This document shows, one piece after another, positions 16,948 to 24,576 of a stretch of 64,000 nucleotides of DNA. Under the pieces are notes generated by a model that saw only the letters and a program-made list of their open reading frames with translations, ran no database searches and was not told the DNA's origin. Position 1 is the first letter of the stretch, and every line of letters begins with the position of its first letter. The stretch covers positions 2,542,001 to 2,606,000 of the forward strand of contig NZ_CP023702.1 of the NCBI RefSeq assembly GCF_008704555.1, read 5' to 3'. The DNA is from Streptomyces nitrosporeus. Its GTDB lineage: Bacteria; Actinomycetota; Actinomycetes; Streptomycetales; Streptomycetaceae. A program made the translations under genes and the position numbers.

Positions 16948-18543
16948 ATGAGGACTCCCCCTGCTCTGCGTGCCACCGCCCTCGCCGCCACCGCCACCGT
17001 GCTGCTGCCCCTGGCAGCCTGTTCGGGCGGGGACGACGGGGGTACGGACCGGGCGCGGCCCTCTGCCGCGTCGACCGCCTCCCCCACGGCGACGCCCCGC
17101 GACCTGGCCTCCCAGAAGCTCAGCTGGAAACGCTGTTCCGCCCCGAGCGAGGCGCAGGGCAGCGGCACCGCCCCCTCACCGCTTCCCGGCGGCACGGCGT
17201 GGGAGTGCGCCTTCATGGACGTGCCCCTGGACTACGGGGACCCCGGTGGCCGCACCATCGAGCTGGCGCTCGTCCGGGCCAGGGCGAAGGAGCGGGACGA
17301 GCGCATCGGTTCGCTGGTGTTCAACTTCGGCGGGCCGGGTGCCTCGGGCGTCGCCACCCTGCCGTCCTTCGGCACGGCGTACGACGCGCTGCGCACCCGG
17401 TACGACCTGGTGAGCTTCGACCCGCGCGGGGTGGGCCGCAGCGAGGGTGTGGTGTGCTCGGACGACGAAGCCCTCGACGCCCGCTACCAGATGGACGGCA
17501 CCCCGGACAGCCCCGAGGAGGAGAAGGCCTTCGTGGAGGACCTGAAGTCCTACACCGCGGACTGCGAGAAGAACTCCGGGGAGGAGCTCCCCTACGTCGG
17601 CACGGTGAACGCGGCCCGGGACATGGACCTGCTCCGCCAGGTGCTCGGCGACGACGAGCTGTACTACTTCGGGATCTCCTACGGGACCGAACTGGGCGGT
17701 GTCTACGCCCACCTGTTCCCCCGGAAGGTCGGCCGGGCGGTGCTGGACGCCGTCGTCGATCCCACCGAGGACGCCGAGCAGTCCTCCCTCGGCCAGGCCG
17801 AGGGCTTCCAGCTGGCCCTGGACAACTTCACCTCCGACTGCGCGGAGCGGGACGACTGCCGGCTGACGGGCTCCACCTCCCAGGAGGTGGAGGAGTGGAT
17901 CGCCGGTCTGCTGGCGAAGCTGGAGAAGGAGCCCGTACCGGGGCTCGGCGAGCGGAAGCTGACCCAGACCCAGGCCACCACGGGCATCGCCGCGTCCCTC
18001 TACTCCCAGGAGACCTGGCCCCTGCTCGAACAGGGGCTCGACGAGGCGGACGGCGGGAACGGCGGGCTGCTCCTGGCGCTGGCCGACTCGCTGAACGGAC
18101 GTTCCCAGGACGGCCGCTACGACAACTCGAACGCGGCCAACACGGCCGTCAACTGCGCGGACTCGGCGCAGCGGTTCGACCTGGAGCGGACGAAGGCCGC
18201 GCTGCCCGCCTTCCGCGAGGCGTCCCCGGTCTTCGGCGACTACCTGGGCTGGGGGCTGATGTCGTGCACCGGCTGGCCCGTGGCGGGCACCTGGAAGACC
18301 CCGGACGTCAGCGCACCGGGTGCCGCCCCCGTCCTGGTCATCGGCAACACCGGCGACCCCGCGACCCCTTACGCGGGTGCGAAGGCGATGGCCGGGGAAC
18401 TGGGCGAGGGCGTGGGGGTCGAGCTCACCTACAAGGGTGAGGGGCACGGCGCGTACAACGCGGGCAACAGCTGTGTGCAGAAGGCGGTGGACGGCTATCT
18501 GCTGGACGGGAAGGTCCCGGCGGCGGGGACCGTCTGCGAGTGA
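16948..18543 (+). CDS. Secreted alpha/beta-hydrolase peptidase (TAP-like lipoprotein)
   Basis: A 531-aa exported hydrolase of the tripeptidyl aminopeptidase (SlpD/SlpE/TAP) family. A lipoprotein signal ends in LAAC (Cys near residue 25). The oxyanion segment FNFGGPGASG and nucleophile motif GISYGTELGG (Ser) come next, then Asp in IGNTGDPATPY and His in KGEGHGAYN, followed by the TAP-like C-terminal tail VDGYLLDGKVP. It would remove short peptides from the N-terminus of extracellular proteins while anchored to the membrane. The start has a GATGGGGGC ribosome site. A strong hairpin follows, then a broken paralogue. Confidence 0.9.
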   Translation: MRTPPALRATALAATATVLLPLAACSGGDDGGTDRARPSAASTASPTATPRDLASQKLSWKRCSAPSEAQGSGTAPSPLPGGTAWECAFMDVPLDYGDPGGRTIELALVRARAKERDERIGSLVFNFGGPGASGVATLPSFGTAYDALRTRYDLVSFDPRGVGRSEGVVCSDDEALDARYQMDGTPDSPEEEKAFVEDLKSYTADCEKNSGEELPYVGTVNAARDMDLLRQVLGDDELYYFGISYGTELGGVYAHLFPRKVGRAVLDAVVDPTEDAEQSSLGQAEGFQLALDNFTSDCAERDDCRLTGSTSQEVEEWIAGLLAKLEKEPVPGLGERKLTQTQATTGIAASLYSQETWPLLEQGLDEADGGNGGLLLALADSLNGRSQDGRYDNSNAANTAVNCADSAQRFDLERTKAALPAFREASPVFGDYLGWGLMSCTGWPVAGTWKTPDVSAPGAAPVLVIGNTGDPATPYAGAKAMAGELGEGVGVELTYKGEGHGAYNAGNSCVQKAVDGYLLDGKVPAAGTVCE

Positions 18544-18585
18544 CCCGCGGCGGGACCGCGCCCGCTGCCGCGGACGGGGTCGTCA

Positions 18586-18621
18586 GCACGGCCGCGCACC
18601 ACCACCGGTGCGCGGCCGTGC
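18586..18621 (+). terminator. Hairpin terminator after the TAP-like peptidase
   Basis: Perfect 15-bp stem (18586-18600 with 18607-18621) with a 6-base loop, 42 bp after the stop codon. Confidence 0.75.
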
Positions 18622-18669
18622 CGGTACGGAGCGGGCGGCGGGGCCGGGCGCACGAGGGGGAGATGAACC

Positions 18670-19140
18670 TTGCGGATACGGGGACGGACCGGCCGCGACC
18701 GGCCTGCCGGGTGCACGGGGCGGCCCGCCCGGGCCCGGGCGGCCACACCGCCGGGGCCGGCCGTCGCTCTGGTGCTGGCCGTCGTGCTGGCCGCCTGCGG
18801 CACGGCGGACTCCGGGCCGTCCTCCACCGTGCCGGGCTCCCCCTCCGGCTCGCGGGCCTCCTCCGACCCGTCCGCCCCGGGGCCGGCCGGGCCGGGGCCG
18901 CTGGAGTGGAAGCGCTGCGAGGCCCCGGAGGGCGGCAGCGCCCCCGGGCCTGACTGGCGGTGCGCCACCCTCGAAGTGCCCCTGGACCACGCGGAGCCGG
19001 AGGGCGGCACGATCGGCGTCGCGCTGGTCCGCAAGCAGGCCACCCGGCGGGGCGAGCGGCTCGGGTCGATGCTCTTCGACTTCATCGACGGCTACTTCCT
19101 GGACGGGAAGGTCCCGGCCGACGGGCGCGCCTGTTCCTGA
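18670..19140 (+). pseudogene. Internally deleted TAP-like peptidase (paralogue relic)
   Basis: The 156-codon frame begins like the upstream peptidase: lipobox LAAC, then LEWKRCEAP, EVPLDHAEPEGGTIGVALVR and RLGSMLFDF, equivalent to the start of the alpha/beta-hydrolase. It then jumps directly to IDGYFLDGKVPADGRACS, which matches the last residues of the intact neighbour (VDGYLLDGKVPAAGTVCE). About 370 residues, with Ser, Asp and His of the catalytic triad, are missing, yet the frame is kept. The TTG at 18670 has a GGGGGAG ribosome site. An enzymatic role is excluded; a small secreted lipoprotein could still be made. Confidence 0.85.
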
Positions 19141-19152
19141 GCGGGCGCGCGG

Positions 19153-19188
19153 AAAGGGGGCCGGCCCCGTGTGGGACCGGCCCCCTTT
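19153..19188. terminator. Bidirectional hairpin terminator
   Basis: AAAGGGGGCCGG (19153-19164) pairs with 19177-19188 and ends in CCCCCTTT, so it can work on both strands. It lies between the convergent peptidase relic and moeZ. Confidence 0.75.
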
Positions 19189-19239
19189 CTCCGCGTGTGC
19201 GAAGCCCTGAAGGCTGGAGCGGAACGTCCGGGACGGCCT

Positions 19240-20418
19240 TCAGTAGACCGGCTTGGCCGGCTCGATCTGGTTGACCCAGCCGATGACGCCGCCGCCGACG
19301 TGCACCGCGTCGGCGAAGCCCGCCGACTTGAGGACCGCGAGGACCTCCGCACTGCGGACGCCCGTCTTGCAGTTCAGGACGATGCGCCGGTCCTGCGGGA
19401 GGTCCTGGAGGGCGTTGCCCATCAGGAACTCGTTCTTCGGGACCAGCCGGGAGCCGGGGATCCGGACGATCTCGTACTCGTTGGGCTCACGGACGTCGAT
19501 GATCTCGATCTTCTCGTCCGCGTCGATCCACTCCTTGAGCTGCTTGGGAGTGATCGTCGAACCGGCCGCCGCCTCCTGGGCCTCCTCGGACACGACGCCG
19601 CAGAAGGCCTCGTAGTCGATGAGTTCGGTGACGGTGGGGTTCTCGCCGCAGACCGCGCAGTCCGGGTCCTTGCGGACCTTGACCTGGCGGTACTGCATCT
19701 CCAGCGCGTCGTAGATCATCAGACGGCCGACCAGCGGGTCGCCGATACCGGCGAGCAGCTTGATGGCCTCGTTGACCTGGATGGAGCCGATGGACGCGCA
19801 GAGCACGCCCAGGACACCGCCCTCGGCGCAGGAGGGGACCATGCCGGGCGGCGGCGGCTCCGGGTAGAGGCAGCGGTAGCAGGGACCGTGCTCGGACCAG
19901 AAGACGGACGCCTGGCCGTCGAAGCGGTAGATCGAGCCCCAGATGTAGGGCTTGTTCAGCAGGACCGCGGCGTCGTTGACGAGATAGCGGGTGGCGAAGT
20001 TGTCCGTGCCGTCCACGATCAGGTCGTACTGGGCGAAGATGTCCATCACGTTGTCGGCCTCGAGCCGCTCCTCGTGAAGGACCACGTTCACCAGGGGGTT
20101 GATGCCCTGGACGGTCTCCTTGGCGGACAGCGCCTTGGACTTGCCGATGTCGGCCTGACTGTGGATGACCTGGCGCTGCAGGTTCGACTCGTCGACCTCG
20201 TCGAACTCCACGATGCCGAGCGTGCCGACACCGGCCGCGGCCATGTACATCAGGGCCGGCGAGCCGAGGCCGCCGGCACCGACACAGAGCACCTTCGCGT
20301 TCTTCAGCCGCTTCTGTCCGTCCATCCCGACATCCGGGATGATCAGGTGGCGGGAGTACCTGCGGACCTCGTCGACGGTGAGCTCGGCAGCGGGCTCGAC
20401 CAGGGGTGGCAGCGACAC
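19240..20418 (-). CDS. moeZ: Adenylyltransferase/sulfurtransferase MoeZ
   Basis: A 392-aa fusion of an E1-like ThiF/MoeB domain and a C-terminal rhodanese. Visible: the ATP-binding glycine motif GAGGLGSPALMYMAAAG, the zinc cysteines CYRCLYPEPPP and CAVCGENPT, and the rhodanese active site NCKTGVRS. It adenylates and thiocarboxylates the C-terminal Gly-Gly of small sulfur carriers for molybdopterin, cysteine (CysO/CysM route) and thio-containing metabolites. A SigR-type promoter lies 66 bp upstream, inside the end of the spherulin gene, so sulfur mobilisation would be tied to thiol stress. The start MSLPPLVEP is conserved. Confidence 0.94.
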   Translation of the reverse strand: MSLPPLVEPAAELTVDEVRRYSRHLIIPDVGMDGQKRLKNAKVLCVGAGGLGSPALMYMAAAGVGTLGIVEFDEVDESNLQRQVIHSQADIGKSKALSAKETVQGINPLVNVVLHEERLEADNVMDIFAQYDLIVDGTDNFATRYLVNDAAVLLNKPYIWGSIYRFDGQASVFWSEHGPCYRCLYPEPPPPGMVPSCAEGGVLGVLCASIGSIQVNEAIKLLAGIGDPLVGRLMIYDALEMQYRQVKVRKDPDCAVCGENPTVTELIDYEAFCGVVSEEAQEAAAGSTITPKQLKEWIDADEKIEIIDVREPNEYEIVRIPGSRLVPKNEFLMGNALQDLPQDRRIVLNCKTGVRSAEVLAVLKSAGFADAVHVGGGVIGWVNQIEPAKPVY

Positions 20419-20483
20419 AGGAACCTCAACAATGCAGGTGGTCGGTTTCTACGTACTTCATCTGCGTACGGTTGTTCTCCCGT

Positions 20484-20510
20484 AACACTGCCACGCGCCT
20501 TCTCATTCCG
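20484..20510 (-). promoter_or_regulatory. SigR-type promoter of moeZ (CGGAAT-N18-GTT)
   Basis: On the minus strand CGGAAT (20510 to 20505) is followed by exactly 18 bp and GTT (20486 to 20484). It overlaps the last codons of the spherulin-like gene on the same strand. From memory, moeZ/moeB is a reported target of SigR in Streptomyces and of SigH in mycobacteria; the spacing match itself is direct. Confidence 0.75.
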
Positions 20511-21327
20511 AGATACCAGGTCCGATCCGCGAGACGAATTCGTCCCAGTAACTGGGCAGTGTCGCGAATGGATCGGTTTGCCCCCTCGTTCCGTCCCGGT
20601 CGGTGAAGAAGACCGTGCCCGCTCCCTGCCGGCGGGCGATCCGTATGGCCTCCTCCAGGTGCGTACGCGGCAGCCCGTGGACGAAGTGCGCGAAGCGGCC
20701 GGGCCCGTAGGCGGCCGTCCACTCGGCCGCCTGTGACCAGCGGTAGTCGGCCCATCCCCCGCGGAAGGTGACGAGCTGGTCGGCGGCCTCGGCGTATCCC
20801 GGGTACGGGTGGGTGCCGTGGCCCAGGACCAGCCGCCCGCCGCCCTCCTGCTCCGCGCCGTCGTCGAGGAGGGCGGCCAGGGTGCTCGTGAGCCGGCGGA
20901 CGGCGGGCAGGCCGGCGCGGTCGGCCGGGCAGCGGTCCAGGTAGAAACCGCCGACCCGGTACCAGTCGAGGAAGGACCGGGCGTCCTCGACCAGCTCCCC
21001 GTGGGGACGGCGTCCGTACGCCAGGTCGAGGTGGCCGAGCAGCCTGCCGCCGGCCGCCCGGGCCGCCTCGTCCGGCATCTCGCCGCGCAGGGCCCGGCGG
21101 CGGGCGTCACGCAGCCGGCCGGCGGCTTCCAGGCAGTGCGGGTCGGGCCGGTACCCGGGCCCGTTGTCGATGTTGAGCACGGCCCAGTGCAGGGGCGTCC
21201 CGGGCCGGCCCAGTTCGGCCCATTCCCCGGGCGCGAGCAGCGGATGGCCGTAACCGGGGACACCGACGCCGGGCTGCGGACCCCTGCCGGTCCGCAGCCC
21301 GGGACCCGTGCCGGTCAGATGCGGCAC
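20503..21327 (-). CDS. Spherulation-specific family 4 (spherulin-4-like) protein
   Basis: A 274-aa protein of the Spherulin4 family, which folds as a glycoside-hydrolase-like barrel and often sits in exopolysaccharide loci. The expected strands are visible: GVGVPGYGHPLLAPGEW, WAVLNIDNGPG, LLGHLDLAYG, GFYLDRCP, LVLGHGTHPYPGY and FFTDRDG. No signal peptide is evident. The GTG start at 21327 overlaps the end of the epimerase gene by 13 bp, indicating translational coupling. It is probably the last gene of the polysaccharide-type cluster running from about 24.3 kb. Substrate unknown. Confidence 0.82.
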   Translation of the reverse strand: MPHLTGTGPGLRTGRGPQPGVGVPGYGHPLLAPGEWAELGRPGTPLHWAVLNIDNGPGYRPDPHCLEAAGRLRDARRRALRGEMPDEAARAAGGRLLGHLDLAYGRRPHGELVEDARSFLDWYRVGGFYLDRCPADRAGLPAVRRLTSTLAALLDDGAEQEGGGRLVLGHGTHPYPGYAEAADQLVTFRGGWADYRWSQAAEWTAAYGPGRFAHFVHGLPRTHLEEAIRIARRQGAGTVFFTDRDGTRGQTDPFATLPSYWDEFVSRIGPGISE

Positions 21328-22280
21328 GCCGCCTCCATCCAGATGTCGGCGAGGGACTCCTCCAGGTTGATCCGGGGGCGCCAGCCGAGCCGGTCCCTGG
21401 CGGTCCGTACGTCCGCCTGCTGCCAGGCCCCGCAGCCGTCGGGGTAGGGGGACGGGGTGACCGGGTGGTGTTCGACGGCGGACTCGACGGAGGTGCGGGG
21501 GGCGCCGATGGGCAGCCGGCCGGGCGGCGCGTCGAGTTCGTGGAGCGCGCCGCCGTATCCGGCGACCCGGGCGAGGACGGCCGCCGCGTCCCGCAGCCGC
21601 ACGGCACGGCCGGTGCCGATGTTGACGACCCCCTGCGCGGCGGAGAGCGAGGCGGCGTGCACGGCGCGCGCCACGTCCCGTACGTCGACGAAGTCACGCT
21701 GGACGCCGAGGCCGCTGAGTTTCAGTTCGGGGTCGCCGGACTGGATGGCCCGCCGCATGGTCTCGGCGAGCCGCCCGAGTGGGGAGCCCGCCGGGGTGCC
21801 GGGGCCGACCGGGGAGAAGACCCGGAGCACGACGGCGTCGAGCCCGGATCCCAGGACGAGTTCGGTGGCGGCCAGTTTGCTGACGCCGTAGGGGCCGCCG
21901 GGACGGGGCACGGCGTCCTCCGCGGTGGAGGAGCCGGGCTGCGAGGGCCCGTATTCGGAGGCGCAGCCGACCTGGACGAGCCGGGCGCTGCACCGGCTGC
22001 GGCGCATGGCCTCGCAGACGGTGGCGACCGCGACGGTGTTGTGGCGGGTCAGTTCCCTGGCCCCGCCCCGGGTGGCGCCCGCGCAGTTGACGACGACCCC
22101 GGGATGGACGGCGTCCAGGAAGCGGGTGAGCGCTCCCGGGCTGCCGCCCGCGAGGTCGAAGCGCACGTCGGCGTCGTCGCCGCGGCCGAGCGCGGTGAGG
22201 TGGACCGCGGGGTCGGCGAGCAGGCGGTCGGCGACGAACCGGCCGAGAAACCCGTTGGCTCCGAGCAGTAGAACCCTCAT
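21315..22280 (-). CDS. NAD-dependent epimerase/dehydratase family protein
   Basis: A 321-aa extended short-chain dehydrogenase. The Rossmann glycine motif is GANGFLGRF in MRVLLLGANGFLG. The active site is YGVSKLA (Tyr-xxx-Lys), with the Ser-side strand VQVGCASEYG. Late motifs (FVDVRDVARAVHAA, VVNIGTGRAVRLRD, RLGWRPRINLEESL) are those of sugar-nucleotide epimerases. The ATG at 22280 follows GAGGGGG at a 6-base spacing and shares one base with the stop of an upstream mini-ORF. Its neighbours suggest it makes a nucleotide sugar for a surface polysaccharide. Confidence 0.87.
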   Translation of the reverse strand: MRVLLLGANGFLGRFVADRLLADPAVHLTALGRGDDADVRFDLAGGSPGALTRFLDAVHPGVVVNCAGATRGGARELTRHNTVAVATVCEAMRRSRCSARLVQVGCASEYGPSQPGSSTAEDAVPRPGGPYGVSKLAATELVLGSGLDAVVLRVFSPVGPGTPAGSPLGRLAETMRRAIQSGDPELKLSGLGVQRDFVDVRDVARAVHAASLSAAQGVVNIGTGRAVRLRDAAAVLARVAGYGGALHELDAPPGRLPIGAPRTSVESAVEHHPVTPSPYPDGCGAWQQADVRTARDRLGWRPRINLEESLADIWMEAACRI

Positions 22281-22336
22281 CACGCGCCCCCTCGCTGCCG
22301 ACGGCGGGTTGCCGGTGCTGGGGTCTGGGGGGTCAT
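22280..22336 (-). CDS. 18-codon mini-ORF coupled to the epimerase gene
   Basis: ATG at 22336, preceded by a strong AAAGGAG, opens a frame reading MTPQTPAPATRRRQRGGA and stops in a TGATG overlap with the epimerase start codon. The ribosome site is better than that of many full genes here. It may be a translational-coupling leader peptide or the stump of a former longer reading frame. No function can be assigned. Confidence 0.45.
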   Translation of the reverse strand: MTPQTPAPATRRRQRGGA

Positions 22337-22414
22337 GTCCGGTATCTCCTTTGAGGAAGGTGTGCTGTACGGAAGGTCCGCGGCGTCGGCTCCGCGGCGG
22401 GACGGGCTCTGCGG

Positions 22415-23749
22415 CTACGCGTTCGCGTGGGCAGAGGCCCGGGTGAGGACGGTCGGGGCGTGGATCAGCAGCCCGAGGGCTGCGGTGCCACAGGCGAGGA
22501 CGGGGACCCCGCCGGGGCCGGCCGCGGCGACCAGGAGGTCGACCGGCCGGGAGAGGAGGCCGAGGCCGGGCAGACGCCCGGCCAGGACCAGGCAGACGGC
22601 GGCCGTCTCGGTGGCGCAGGCGGCGGCCAGGGCGGTGGCCCCGGGCTCCGGGAAGCCGTGGACGGCCAGCAGCCGGGCCAGGAAGATCAGGGTGCCCAGT
22701 GCGGCCGGGGCCACCAGGGGTCCGCCTCCGTAGCCGAGTCCGGCGAGGTGGAGCAGTGCGGTGGTGGCGCCCGTCTGGAGCGCGACCACCCCGAACAGCA
22801 GGGGGCGCACGCCGGCTCCGGATTCCGCCGGCGCATGGTTTCCGGCCGGGGCCCGGCGCACGGGTACGGCGTACAGGCGGGCGCACCAGACGGCGGGGGC
22901 GACGGCCAGGGCCAGCCCGAGGAGCGGGGCGGGGGTGGCGTGCCAGCCGCCCTCGGGGCCGCCGCTGATGACCTGGGCGAGCAGGTCGTCGCCGTACACG
23001 GCGTACCCGAGGAGCCAGCAGACGTACAGAGCGGTGCGGGAGCCGGGCCCGGTGCACAGCGGTCCGCCGCGCAGACAGAGCTTCAGACCGGCGAGGACGA
23101 GGAGCGCACCGGCGGCCGTGACGGCGAACCGCGCCCGGCCGCCGAGGATCCCCTCGGTCAGCCGGAGGACTCCGGCGGTCGCGAGGCAGGCGGCACCGGG
23201 CAGCAGGGCGAGCAGGGCCCGGCCCGCCGCCCGTGCCTCGGAGGCAGGCCCGGCGGGGCGGGCGGGGCCGGTGGAGCGCGTGGGGCCGGTGGGACAGCCG
23301 GACCCGGCGGTACCGGGCTCACGGGCGTGGAGCCCCTCGGCGGGTGAGAAGACGTCACGGCGCCGGCAACCGGCGGCGGCGCGGTCGGTGACACCGCGCG
23401 CCTCCAGGCCCGCGGCGGTCTCCAGCGGGCCCGCGGTCCGCTCGCGGAGGTCGCGGTGGCGGTGCGTCAGGGCCTTCCCCGGATCGGCGGATCCTCGCCG
23501 AGCCCCGGCCCGGCGGAAGGAGTGGCCGGCGATCTCCGGCGCCCGCGACTCCGGGGCCGCGGAAGCCGTCCCGCCCGGAGCCACGGGGGTCGTCCCGCCC
23601 AGGGCCACAGGGGCCGCCTCGTCCGGGGCCACGGAAGCCGTTCCGTCCGGGGCCACGGGAGCCGTTCCGTCCGGGGCCGGTACGCGCGTACCTCCGGGTC
23701 GGCCCCGGGGGGCGCCCCGGCGCTCGTCGTCGGTCATGGGGTCACGCAT
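22415..23749 (-). CDS. Integral membrane protein of the polysaccharide-type cluster
   Basis: A frame of 444 aa. The first 180 residues are low-complexity, with repeated PDGTAPVAPDGTASVAP-like units and a patch RRDVFSPAEGLHAREPG. The rest carries about eight hydrophobic helices (ALLALLPGAACLATAGVL, AAGALLVLAGLKLCL, LGLALAVAPAVWCARLYAV, LIFLARLLAVHGFPEPGA and more). I do not recognise a named family. It starts at ATGCGTGA, overlapping the stop of the decayed glycosyltransferase frame upstream; an alternative ATG is at 23737. A membrane partner for polysaccharide polymerisation or export is a guess from context. The N-terminal half may itself be eroding. Confidence 0.6.
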   Translation of the reverse strand: MRDPMTDDERRGAPRGRPGGTRVPAPDGTAPVAPDGTASVAPDEAAPVALGGTTPVAPGGTASAAPESRAPEIAGHSFRRAGARRGSADPGKALTHRHRDLRERTAGPLETAAGLEARGVTDRAAAGCRRRDVFSPAEGLHAREPGTAGSGCPTGPTRSTGPARPAGPASEARAAGRALLALLPGAACLATAGVLRLTEGILGGRARFAVTAAGALLVLAGLKLCLRGGPLCTGPGSRTALYVCWLLGYAVYGDDLLAQVISGGPEGGWHATPAPLLGLALAVAPAVWCARLYAVPVRRAPAGNHAPAESGAGVRPLLFGVVALQTGATTALLHLAGLGYGGGPLVAPAALGTLIFLARLLAVHGFPEPGATALAAACATETAAVCLVLAGRLPGLGLLSRPVDLLVAAAGPGGVPVLACGTAALGLLIHAPTVLTRASAHANA

Positions 23750-24323
23750 GGCCGCCACCCGCCCCGCGTGCGCCCGCGCACACGCCTTCGGGCCGCGCCC
23801 CGAAGGTCCGGCCGGGCTCCTCCGGCGCGCCGGAGGCCACCGGACGGGCGGGGGGCGGCTGCCCCGGCAGGTGGGCTCCGGGGGGCGGGGCGGAGGGGCG
23901 CGGCCCTCCGGCGCATCCGCCCGGACCGGCTTCCCCCGCCCGGCGCGCCGGGGTCTTCGCCACCGGGTCCGGACAGATGGGGGCGAAGGCCGCGAGGTGC
24001 TGTCCGACGGTGAGGAGTCCGAGCGCCCGGGCGCGCACCGGCGCGCAGAACGCGCCCCCCGGCCCTGCGGGACGGTGCGCGCGCGCCGGAACCCGGCGCT
24101 CCGCCACCGGCGGCGGCGCTCCGAAGAAGCGTTTGGCCAGCAGCCCGGGAAGGACCGCGGCCCCGCCGGACGCGGCACGGCAGAGGCCGCCCTCACCCGG
24201 ATCACCCTCGTCGTACCGGCCGGGGAGGAGCGGGCGCGGACCGCGCACCGGACGATCGCACCCGAGCCTGGACCCACCGGGCGCATACGGATGACCAGCA
24301 TCCGCGAGAAGTCCGATCCGCAC
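23742..24323 (-). pseudogene. Decayed PelF/DUF3492-type glycosyltransferase
   Basis: The 193-codon frame starts VRIGLLADAGHPYAPGGSR and has the phrase LCRAASGGAAVLPGLLAKRF. Streptomyces DUF3492 (PelF-like, GT4) glycosyltransferases, as I remember them, begin MRIGLLTDGGYPYV...SRLWCDRLVRGL and contain DLCHAASGGAAALPGLLA. Here about 150 residues between the two are missing, the part after them is garbled, and the entire C-terminal nucleotide-sugar-binding lobe of a roughly 480-aa enzyme is absent. The TGA overlaps the ATG of the next gene, as in an ancestral operon. I infer large in-frame deletions plus drift. The family call rests on short matches. Confidence 0.6.
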
Positions 24324-24534
24324 GAGCACACCCCCGATCTCCCTTGTGCGCGGCTGCCGTTGATCGGCAACCAGCCAGCGGGACGACCGTAAGCGGATAC
24401 GCCGGTGGCACGACGGACGGTTGTCCGCCGCACCACCGAAAGGGGTGAACCGGCGTAACTTTCCCGCCCCGGTCGCGTTCTGTCGCGGTACAGAGCGTTT
24501 CGAACACACGAAGTCAGGCCGTGGCCTTCTTTCC

Positions 24535-24576
24535 GGCGGACCGCACCGGGACATCGGCGGACCGCACCGGGACGTC
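24535..24576. repeat. Two tandem 21-bp repeats
   Basis: GGCGGACCGCACCGGGACRTC occurs at 24535-24555 and 24556-24576, just beyond the 3' end of the DUF3152 gene. The rest of the 24324-24574 gap shows no gene. Confidence 0.6.

Noticed and set aside
23750..24436. Upstream extension of the membrane-protein frame to 673 codons
   Set aside because: The extension is Arg/Pro shadow of the decayed glycosyltransferase frame, and ATGCGTGA at 23749 is a natural overlapping start.
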